A stretch of DNA of 13,631 nucleotides from WTAW01 sp050115915 (lineage in GTDB: Bacteria > Acidobacteriota > Aminicenantia > Aminicenantales > Aminicenantaceae). Below, in pieces: positions 1 to 6,318 of the stretch (position 1 is the first letter of the stretch; the number at the start of each line of letters is the position of its first letter). Location of the stretch: contig JASFPP010000098.1 in the NCBI GenBank assembly GCA_050115915.1, positions 1-13,631 on the forward strand. The letters run 5' to 3'. Position numbers and translations under genes: made by a program. The notes under the pieces are model-generated. The model saw nothing but the letters and a program-made list of their open reading frames with translations, ran no database searches and was not told the origin of the DNA.

Positions 1-860
1 CAGATAACCCAGACGATATCGATGCGGGGAACATCGATGCAAACGCAAAGGATGAACTGATCGGAGATTTTGGTGGGTTAGGTCTTGGTCTATGGGCCTA
101 TTACAATTACACATACTGGAGCACTCTGACTGGAGCGGATGCGTACGCGATTGCCAACGGCGACATCGATAACGACGGAATTTCAGAGGTCGTCGCAAGC
201 TTTTCCTCAGGGACCTGGACTTATGACGGTACTTATGGATGGAACAACATTAGTCCTCGAATTTCAGAAAATTTAGCCTGCGGAGACCTGGATAATAACG
301 GACAGGATGAAATTATCGCAGATTTCGGGTCCAATGGTCTTCAGTCATACGACAACAACACAAGCTGGAGAACTCTAACACCCGATGATGCTACCTACGT
401 TACCACTGGAGATAAAAACAATGATGGCATGTATGAAGTGGTTGCAAGCTTCGGAGCTCTAGGATTATGGACTTACGCGAATGCAACGGGCTGGATGAAT
501 TTGACTCCTGACTATTGTTCCGTCGTCGCTTGTGGGGACCTGGATAACAACGGACAGGATGATGTGTTCGGAGCTTTCCCGGGGATTGGCTTGTTTTGTT
601 ACCTCAACAACTCCAGTTGGATGTACATGACGAACGATGTGCCCACTTCAATGGCAACCGGAGATGTGAAGAACGATCTCAAGGAAGAGTTTGTCGGAGG
701 ATTCCCCTTATATGGCATGTGGGTTTATGAATACGGCCCTGGCTGGGCCTTTTTGACTAATGATACACCAGAACATATAGCGTGTGGAGATTTTGACAAC
801 GACGGTAAAGCGGAAATTTGTGGCGATTTTGGAGGGCTAGGAATCTGGGTTCATAACTAA
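1..860 (+). CDS. C-terminal part of a secreted seven-repeat (propeller-like) protein, 5' end outside window
   Basis: The frame beginning at base 3 is open from the window edge to the TAA at 858-860, giving 285 visible residues with no start. It holds seven repeats of about 42 residues. Each has an opening W..LT/IS strand, an acidic loop such as GDLDNNGQDE, and a closing DFG..GLW.Y segment. The first repeat lacks only its first few residues. The D-x-D-N-(N/D)-G loops resemble the calcium-binding loops of FG-GAP/VCBS-type repeats. Seven units of this size suggest a seven-bladed beta-propeller, which is inference. The last four repeats are almost the same as those ending the subtilase at 2937-5942. 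This gene may therefore also be a protease or another secreted enzyme whose catalytic part lies to the left. The substrate or ligand is unknown. No enzymatic motif is visible in this part. Confidence 0.85.
   Translation, partial: DNPDDIDAGNIDANAKDELIGDFGGLGLGLWAYYNYTYWSTLTGADAYAIANGDIDNDGISEVVASFSSGTWTYDGTYGWNNISPRISENLACGDLDNNGQDEIIADFGSNGLQSYDNNTSWRTLTPDDATYVTTGDKNNDGMYEVVASFGALGLWTYANATGWMNLTPDYCSVVACGDLDNNGQDDVFGAFPGIGLFCYLNNSSWMYMTNDVPTSMATGDVKNDLKEEFVGGFPLYGMWVYEYGPGWAFLTNDTPEHIACGDFDNDGKAEICGDFGGLGIWVHN
351..860 (+). repeat. Duplicated 510-base block, copy 1 (partner 5433-5942)
   Basis: This block aligns with 5433-5942 without a single gap, at a constant offset of 5082 bases. By hand I count roughly 35 to 40 differences, or about 92-93% identity. 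They are mostly third-position changes, plus a cluster in the last 30 bases. Before 351 the similarity falls off sharply, although both genes keep homologous repeats. After the stop codons the flanks do not match. The block encodes the last four repeats. Confidence 0.9.
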
Positions 861-1135
861 GCGATAAACAGAAGCGACAGTTATTTTTTCAGAATACACA
901 TCTGTATTCACAGAGATGAGGTTTTTCCACACCTTCATACAAGTCCGTCGAGGTTCGGATTCGGGTTCTCGCTGATCCTTAGAATATCGGAGACTAAATC
1001 ACAACAAAAAAAAGGGTTCTGACTTCCTCTATTGAAGTGATCCCTAATCTGATTCAGGTTCAATGACGTTCTGACACATGGGAAGAGGTCTGTCCTATCT
1101 CATTGAATCCCCCCTCCCTCTGTGATTTAAGCCCA
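861..1135. other. Intergenic stretch without a recognised gene
   Basis: I find no convincing coding sequence on either strand here. The one small structure is a hairpin at 892-909 (7-base arms GAATACA/TGTATTC, loop CATC). It lies just after a T-rich run at 881-889 and is not followed by a U-run, so it is at best a weak end signal for the upstream gene. A run of A follows at about 1004-1013. Confidence 0.5.
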
Positions 1136-1144
1136 TCTCGACGG

Positions 1145-1380
1145 AAACATCCCTAAAACCGTGATGAATGGGAGTGCGAAAGTTCCAATTGGTGATTTCG
1201 AAAACGAAATTCCGTCTCAGTTTCCCCGGCGAGGAAACTTCGCTCGATTGCAGGCTTCCCTCACATCTCCTAATGGGAGATGTTCCATGCCCGTCCAGCC
1301 TTCCATACGGTTTTCTCCACCACACAATTGGAACTTCTAAAAGCGCACAATGCTTCTTGCCATCACGGTTTTAGAGATGC
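1145..1380. repeat. Foldback element with nested inverted arms (candidate structured RNA or MITE)
   Basis: Four pairings nest in the order of one long hairpin. CATC at 1148-1151 pairs with GATG at 1376-1379. After one mismatch, CTAAAACCGTGATG at 1153-1166 pairs perfectly with CATCACGGTTTTAG at 1361-1374. GTGCG at 1174-1178 pairs with CGCAC at 1344-1348. AAGTTCCAATTG at 1180-1191 pairs with CAATTGGAACTT at 1325-1336. Inside, GAAAAC at 1200-1205 can pair with GTTTTC at 1310-1315. Two local hairpins are also possible: ATTTCG/CGAAAT at 1195-1210, and ACATCTCC/GGAGATGT at 1263-1283. Short frames cross it on both strands but look non-coding. It ends about 45 bases before the -10 box of the next gene. 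It could be a non-autonomous transposable repeat or a structured RNA; I cannot tell which, nor its strand. Confidence 0.75.
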
Positions 1381-1420
1381 TTACCAGCTCGACAGATTAT
1401 ATGAATTATCTCGTATATAG

Positions 1421-1429
1421 TGATATAAT
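1421..1429 (+). promoter_or_regulatory. Extended -10 promoter element for the 1459 gene
   Basis: TG at 1421-1422, one base, then TATAAT at 1424-1429 make a perfect extended -10 box, 30 bases before the start codon. No good -35 box lies 17 bases upstream, which is tolerated for extended -10 promoters. ATTATAT at 1396-1402 and ATATAAT at 1423-1429 also form an inverted pair around it. Confidence 0.55.
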
Positions 1430-1458
1430 AGAATTGAAGCAAACATTGGGGGGATAAA

Positions 1459-2706
1459 ATGAAAATATTTAGCATCATTATTATTGTGGGCATCTGCATA
1501 TCTGTCATATTCCCCACTGAAATTAGTTTTACTCAAGAAGATACAGAAGAGCAAAGACTGAAGGCTCTATATCCCGCTAATTCTTTTAAATATCGAGGTG
1601 TTGTTTCCATAGACATCGGAGATGGTGATAGAAATCATGAATTGATCTGTGATTTTGGCAGCAGGGGTGTTTACTTCTACGATACATCGAGGGGCTGGCA
1701 TAGAATTTCGTCTGATAATCCTGAATGGATAATAGGCGTTCAATTCGGGTTTTCCGATTACGAAATATTGGCTGATTTCGGTAGTATGGGTCTCTGGCTG
1801 TGGAACTATACAGGATTACCAGGAACATGGACCCTTCTCAGTCCTGATGATGCCCAGAATGCCATAGCTTTGGACGATGATATGGATGGACAAGACGAGA
1901 TTCAAGTCGATTTTGGGAGTCTTGGATTGTGGAGATATGATGACGATACTGGATGGTGGACTGTGCTGACTGCTGACAATCCAACCGGTCCCGTAGAAAT
2001 AAGTGATTATGGGCCAACCGGAATTGAAGAAGGGAATTGGGCTTTTGGACCATACGGCACTTGGAGTGTCTATTGGAACAGATTCAGTCATATTCCCTCT
2101 TGGGATTTTCTGACTTCAGACTCTGCGGACGATGATAACGTGGCAGGAGACGTTGGTGTTGGTAGTTCGGCAGATGAAGTGGCTTTTGATTTTTCAACCT
2201 TAGGTCTTTGGGTTTACCAGTGGGATAGCTATCAAAAGTGGCATATTATTTCCCCTGATAGTCCTAAAGATATAAGAGTGGTTCGTTTTGTGGGTGATCC
2301 TTTTTATGAGTTTGTTGTTCAATTTGAAGGAGTCCCTGGCCTTTGGATGTGGGACTACTCAGGCTGGCCAGGCACATGGACTCTTCTCACCGATGACAAC
2401 CCAACGGGTGATGAAGCATTTTGTGAATCCTTTGATCCAGATGGCCTTTGGGAAGCTTCTGGTGATGAAGAGGTTGCTGTGGATTTTGGAAGCAACCTCG
2501 GTCTGTGGCTGTATGACAATAATGTCGTCATCAAGTGGACACAAATCAATCCTGATAGCCCAACCTTTATGGTGAGATCTGATTTAAAAGGTTATGGAGC
2601 AGATACTTGTCTGATCTGTGATTTTGGAACCGCAGGGCTTTGGTACTACGATGGAAACCGTTCTAAGTGGATTAAACTCTCTTCAAACTCTCCTGATCCA
2701 AATTAA
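1459..2706 (+). CDS. Secreted eight-repeat (propeller-like) protein of unknown function
   Basis: The gene codes for 415 residues. The ATG at 1459 is preceded by the purine-rich site GGGGGGA at 1448-1454. Residues 1 to about 25 form a signal peptide with a hydrophobic core (FSIIIIVGICISVIF). The rest is about eight repeats related to those of its two neighbours, recognisable by DFGS.GLW.Y closing strands and acidic loops such as DDDMDGQDE. They are more diverged and less regular in length than the 42-residue units of the neighbours. The last repeat is followed by a lone opening strand, WIKLSSNSP, while the first repeat has a weak opening strand. That would suit a propeller closed by pairing the two chain ends, though this is inferred. 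There is no catalytic domain. It probably acts outside the cytoplasm, perhaps in binding sugar, protein or surfaces. It stands alone between the foldback element and the protease gene. Confidence 0.85.
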   Translation: MKIFSIIIIVGICISVIFPTEISFTQEDTEEQRLKALYPANSFKYRGVVSIDIGDGDRNHELICDFGSRGVYFYDTSRGWHRISSDNPEWIIGVQFGFSDYEILADFGSMGLWLWNYTGLPGTWTLLSPDDAQNAIALDDDMDGQDEIQVDFGSLGLWRYDDDTGWWTVLTADNPTGPVEISDYGPTGIEEGNWAFGPYGTWSVYWNRFSHIPSWDFLTSDSADDDNVAGDVGVGSSADEVAFDFSTLGLWVYQWDSYQKWHIISPDSPKDIRVVRFVGDPFYEFVVQFEGVPGLWMWDYSGWPGTWTLLTDDNPTGDEAFCESFDPDGLWEASGDEEVAVDFGSNLGLWLYDNNVVIKWTQINPDSPTFMVRSDLKGYGADTCLICDFGTAGLWYYDGNRSKWIKLSSNSPDPN

Positions 2707-2815
2707 ATCTCTATTTGGAGAGGTGGAAGTCAGGTCAATCCCACGTCCAATAGCCTGAAGGGAGAACAAGTGCCGCACAGGCATAAAAGTTCGGAAAGAA
2801 ATTTCACCTCTTTTT

Positions 2816-2831
2816 TCACCTTTAGGGGTGA
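2816..2831. terminator. Small hairpin between the repeat-protein genes
   Basis: TCACC at 2816-2820 can pair with GGTGA at 2827-2831. A T-run precedes it rather than following it, so it is a weak terminator candidate for the upstream gene. It also touches the -35 box of the next gene and could instead affect that promoter. Confidence 0.25.
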
Positions 2832-2860
2832 TTGACTCCTAATCCCGCTTCCTCTACAGT
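2832..2860 (+). promoter_or_regulatory. Candidate sigma-70 type promoter for the subtilase gene
   Basis: TTGACT at 2832-2837 and TACAGT at 2855-2860 are 17 bases apart. This is nearly the same combination as the promoter at 6251-6279 (TTGACA, 17 bases, TACAGT). A second possible -10, TATGAT at 2868-2873, lies just downstream. The start codon is about 75 bases away. Confidence 0.45.
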
Positions 2861-2936
2861 CAGCATATATGATTAAAAACTTTCACTTATCAACGCTACG
2901 TCTTGAAATGAGCATTTGAACAAGCGGGGGCTAATC

Positions 2937-5900
2937 ATGATCCGTTTGAGTTATAAAAAAAGGAAATTTTTCCCATATATTTTTTTTCTGTTTATAATTT
3001 TTTTAGTAAGTCATCTCCTCTATATTGTTATTCCGTATCTTCATGGAGATAACGCTCAAAAAATCCCACAGAGAATTCAACTATCGAGCGGAGCTGAATA
3101 TGTGGAAGGTGAAGTGCTCGTCAAGTTCAAGCCAGGCGTGATGAGACCTATTGTTGATTCTATTGCCGATTCCAATCTATTAACTCTCGTAAAGAGCTAT
3201 AGCGCAATAGCACGTTTAGATGCGAGCGAGTATGTTCATCTGAAATCCAAGGTCAAAACCACGCAACAGATGATCCGTGAGCTCGAAAAGCTTGCCGAAG
3301 TCGAAGTTGTTTCACCCAATTTTCGTCTCAAAATTGATGACACTATTCCCAATGATCCAAATTTTGGGTACCTTTGGGGCCTTCATAATACTGGACAGAC
3401 AGGTGGCACCGCAGGTATAGATGTGGATGCTCCAGCAGCATGGGACTTAACCACTGGCTCTTCGAGTGTCATTGTCGGAGTTATTGATACAGGTATAGAT
3501 TATAACCACCCCGATCTCATTCCCAATCTTTGGGTCAATCCAGGTGAGATTGTCGACGGTATCGACAATGATGGGAACGGCTATATCGATGACATACACG
3601 GGATCAACGCGATCACGGAAAGCGGAGACCCCATGGATGATCACAGCCACGGCACACACTGTGCCGGAACTATTGGCGCTGTAGGGAACAACGATGAAGG
3701 AGTCGCCGGGGTCAACTGGAACATTAAATTGATCGGAGTGAAGTTTATGGATGCGACCGGTTGGGGCAGTGATGCGGATGCCATAGAATGCATCAATTAC
3801 CTGATTGATTTAAAAACAACATACGGACAAAACATTGTTGCTGCGAATGCTTCCTTTGGCGGCGGGGATTATGATCCAGTTTTTGAAAGCGCCGTCAACG
3901 CCATGGGATCTGCGGGAATCATTTTTTGTGCAGCAGCAGGAAATGAATTTATGGATAACGACATAACACCCCATTATCCGTCTTCTTATCCCTGTCCCAA
4001 TATAATCGCAGTAACAGCAGTGGATCACTATGGCTATCAAAATTTCAATTATGGTGCAACGAGCGTCGACCTTGGCGCTCCCGGAGTCGACATTTTAAGC
4101 ACAATTCCAGGATTGTACTACCCGCAGTCAGGGGACATCTTCTTTGATGATATGGAGTCAGGCCCAGGAAATTGGACGACAGGGGGAATCAACAACAGCT
4201 GGGCAATAACCACCAATCAAGAGTTGTTCGAAAACCCAGATTTTCCCGTTCCCAGTCCTCCACATTTTTGGAGTGATTCCCCTGGATCAGACTATTTATC
4301 AGATACAGATTCCTGGTTGATGAATTCCTCTGACATTGACCTTTCGGGGTATATCGGACAAAATCTTTTCATAGGCTTCGGTTCAGCCATGCTTTTCGAA
4401 GCGGGTGTTGATCATGCTTATGTTGAAGTCTCAGGCGATAGCGGGAGCACTTGGCACACCTTAATGGATTATTCTGAATACCCAATTTACTGGTATATTC
4501 CATTAAACTGTGTGATTCCTGATTCCGTTAAGAGTGCAAACTTTCGATTCAGGTTTCATCTTGTCACAGATTTCTCATGGGAGTTCCCTGGATGGCTCAT
4601 CGATGATGTGGGAATAGGGACTGTTAATTTTTACGGCTACAGCTACAAAATGGGAACATCGATGGCAACTCCTCATGTGACCGGTGCCGTCGCATTAATG
4701 GCAGCGCAGTTTCCTTCAGAGACAGTCCTGGATAGGATAAACAGGATTCTGGAAAATGTCACACTACTGCCATCGCTGATTGATACCTGTGCTACAGAAG
4801 GAATGCTCAATCTTTATTCGGCATTATCAGCAGATGCCGTGCAGTACACCTTAACTATTTCTTCAAATTCAGGAGGCACAACAGATCCTGTGTCTGGGCT
4901 CTATGTTTACACCTCTGGTACTCCAGTTGAAATTAGTGCCATTGCTAATCCAGGATACAATTTTTCTCATTGGTCGGATGATGTACCCTCTGGACATGAA
5001 CAGGACAATCCATTGACCTTAACGATGACAGCAAATAAGTCCATCACAGCCAATTTTATTGCAAAAACCTGGACTCAGATTAGTCAAGATAATGCAGATT
5101 CTTTGGATTCGTGCAACCTAGATGCTAATTCTATAGATGAAGTGATAGCTGATTTGGGATCCAATGGGCTCTGGTCGTATGATAACAATCAAAGTTGGAG
5201 ACAGCTGACTATGGACGATCCTGCTGCTGTTGCTTGCGGGGATATTGATAGTGATGGAATGTCTGAGGTCATAGCTGGATTCAGCTCGCTAGGGCTGTAT
5301 GTTTATGATAATAACATAGGTTGGAGGATAATCAGCCCTAATACACCAGAGATAATTGCGTGTGGAGACCTTGATAATAACGGACAGGACGAAATAATTG
5401 GAGATTTTGGTTCTTTAGGTTTGTGGTCTTTCGACAACAACACAAGCTGGAGGGCTCTAACACCTGATAATGCTACCGACGTTACCACTGGAGATAAAAA
5501 CAATGATGGCATGTATGAAGTGGTTGCAAGCTTCGGAGCACTAGGACTATGGACTTATGCGAATGCATCGGGCTGGATGAATTTGACTCCTGACTATTGT
5601 TCAGTCGTCGTTTGTGGGGACCTGGATAACAATGGACAGGATGATGTGTTCGGAGCTTTCCCGGGGATTGGCTTGTTTTGCTACCTCAACAACTCCAGTT
5701 GGATGTACATGACAAACGACGTTCCAACTTCAATGGCAACCGGAGATGTGAAGAATGATCTCAAGGAAGAGTTTGTCGGAGGATTCCCCTTATATGGCAT
5801 GTGGGTTTATGAATACGGCACTGGCTGGGCCTTCTTGACTAATGATACGCCAGAACATATAGCGTGTGGGGATTTTGCAAACGATGGTAAAGCTGAAATT

Positions 5901-5942
5901 TGTGGTGACTTTAGTAGTTTAGGAATCTGGGTGTATTATTGA
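2937..5942 (+). CDS. Secreted subtilisin-like serine protease (peptidase S8) with InlB-B-like domain and seven C-terminal repeats
   Basis: I chose the ATG at 2937 (1001 residues) over an in-frame TTG at 2916 because a GGGGG site at 2926-2930 is well placed for it. Domains in order: a hydrophobic export segment at about 12-33; a propeptide starting near GEVLVKFKPG at about 55-125; then the S8 catalytic domain. The catalytic residues are all present: Asp184 in VIDTGID, His238 in HSHGTHCAGT, oxyanion Asn336 in AAAGNEF, and Ser575 in GTSMATPH. An insert of about 155 residues (roughly 401-555, beginning FFDDMESGPGNW) separates Asn336 from Ser575. It resembles the MAM/jelly-roll inserts seen in some secreted proteases. 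Residues about 635-706 match the divergent InlB B-repeat type (SGTPVEISA, GYNFSHWS, ITANF). From Trp712 to the end are seven units of 42 residues, a probable propeller. The likely role is extracellular protein breakdown, with the C-terminus as a binding module. Confidence 0.93.
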   Translation: MIRLSYKKRKFFPYIFFLFIIFLVSHLLYIVIPYLHGDNAQKIPQRIQLSSGAEYVEGEVLVKFKPGVMRPIVDSIADSNLLTLVKSYSAIARLDASEYVHLKSKVKTTQQMIRELEKLAEVEVVSPNFRLKIDDTIPNDPNFGYLWGLHNTGQTGGTAGIDVDAPAAWDLTTGSSSVIVGVIDTGIDYNHPDLIPNLWVNPGEIVDGIDNDGNGYIDDIHGINAITESGDPMDDHSHGTHCAGTIGAVGNNDEGVAGVNWNIKLIGVKFMDATGWGSDADAIECINYLIDLKTTYGQNIVAANASFGGGDYDPVFESAVNAMGSAGIIFCAAAGNEFMDNDITPHYPSSYPCPNIIAVTAVDHYGYQNFNYGATSVDLGAPGVDILSTIPGLYYPQSGDIFFDDMESGPGNWTTGGINNSWAITTNQELFENPDFPVPSPPHFWSDSPGSDYLSDTDSWLMNSSDIDLSGYIGQNLFIGFGSAMLFEAGVDHAYVEVSGDSGSTWHTLMDYSEYPIYWYIPLNCVIPDSVKSANFRFRFHLVTDFSWEFPGWLIDDVGIGTVNFYGYSYKMGTSMATPHVTGAVALMAAQFPSETVLDRINRILENVTLLPSLIDTCATEGMLNLYSALSADAVQYTLTISSNSGGTTDPVSGLYVYTSGTPVEISAIANPGYNFSHWSDDVPSGHEQDNPLTLTMTANKSITANFIAKTWTQISQDNADSLDSCNLDANSIDEVIADLGSNGLWSYDNNQSWRQLTMDDPAAVACGDIDSDGMSEVIAGFSSLGLYVYDNNIGWRIISPNTPEIIACGDLDNNGQDEIIGDFGSLGLWSFDNNTSWRALTPDNATDVTTGDKNNDGMYEVVASFGALGLWTYANASGWMNLTPDYCSVVVCGDLDNNGQDDVFGAFPGIGLFCYLNNSSWMYMTNDVPTSMATGDVKNDLKEEFVGGFPLYGMWVYEYGTGWAFLTNDTPEHIACGDFANDGKAEICGDFSSLGIWVYY
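5070..5939 (+). repeat. Seven tandem 126-base (42-residue) repeats in the protease C-terminus
   Basis: Each unit starts at a Trp codon. Six units are exactly 42 residues and the last is 38. The consensus runs: W, five or six residues, D.P, hydrophobic pair, (A/T)(C/T)GD.D.DG..E, hydrophobic pair, .(D/S)F..LGLW.Y.N. The constant length with no gaps is notable. The same architecture is seen in the left-edge gene. Confidence 0.9.
5433..5942 (+). repeat. Duplicated 510-base block, copy 2 (partner 351-860)
   Basis: This is the partner of the block at 351-860, gap-free and about 92-93% identical by hand count. It covers the last four of the seven C-terminal repeats and ends at the stop codon. The closing residues differ most: SSLGIWVYY here against GGLGIWVHN in the other copy. 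Confidence 0.9.
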
Positions 5943-5945
5943 TGG

Positions 5946-6188
5946 TTAGAAAATGAGTGGATTGCATAAATCGTATCTCGACCAAATGTGATTAGAAAAA
6001 AAGAGTTGAGGCGATTGGATCGGAGACCCATTGACCCTCCAGCCTCCGTTTCTCAGCAAGGCTGTTATCCGACGATAGCCATAGCATCCATATTGGCTGA
6101 CCAGAGATATTATGCGTTCCACTAATGGCTCCTCATCTCCAGGGACCTTACGTATATGCCTTTGAGTAGATCGATCGAGGCTGAGCTT
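5946..6188 (-). pseudogene. Decayed IS3-family transposase OrfB fragment with internal deletion
   Basis: Read on the minus strand, this 81-codon frame contains, in the right order, motifs of IS3-family OrfB proteins: RSTQRH, DEEPLVERII, QYGCYGYRRITALLR and GWRVN. It then jumps to SNHIWSRYD, which resembles the later NHVWSYDFV segment that carries the first catalytic Asp. The stretch normally lying between GWRVN and that segment (some 50-60 residues) is missing, and the Asp segment has one extra codon. The frame ends at a stop at 5946-5948 and has an in-frame stop right before its first codon. Both the N-terminal part and the rest of the DDE domain are absent. It is dead and stands directly behind the subtilase stop codon. 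Confidence 0.8.
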
Positions 6189-6244
6189 TTATTTATTCCC
6201 CTTCTTGTCGTTCGTTTTTTAGTTCGGATCGAGAGGTGTTTTGT

Positions 6245-6279
6245 TGTCAATTGACAGCAGGACTCGAATTTCTTACAGT
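6245..6279 (+). promoter_or_regulatory. Promoter of the DUF5916 gene with a palindrome over the -35 box
   Basis: TTGACA at 6251-6256 and TACAGT at 6274-6279 are 17 bases apart, about 40 bases before the start. The perfect 12-base palindrome TGTCAATTGACA at 6245-6256 contains the -35 box. It would be a natural repressor or activator site. A similar palindrome covers the -35 box of the operon at 8778. Confidence 0.5.
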
Positions 6280-6318
6280 GAGCGCTCATAAAACGGCATT
6301 TTTAGAAAACCAAAAATC

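Noticed and set aside
892..909. Hairpin after the left-edge gene as a Rho-independent terminator
   Set aside because: The T-run precedes the hairpin and none follows it. It is mentioned only as a weak structure.
1095..1374. Two overlapping short open frames, one on each strand
   Set aside because: They run through the foldback element, lack good ribosome sites and have no protein-like pattern. The shared HHGFRD peptide in the two arms is just the inverted repeat read twice.
2916..2936. TTG start seven codons upstream for the subtilase
   Set aside because: The GGGGG site at 2926-2930 is correctly placed for the ATG at 2937 and would lie inside the coding sequence if TTG were used.
5070..5939. 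Tandem 126-base periodicity as a CRISPR or satellite array
   Set aside because: The period is a whole number of codons within one coding frame and encodes a protein repeat. The units are too diverged in DNA for a satellite.
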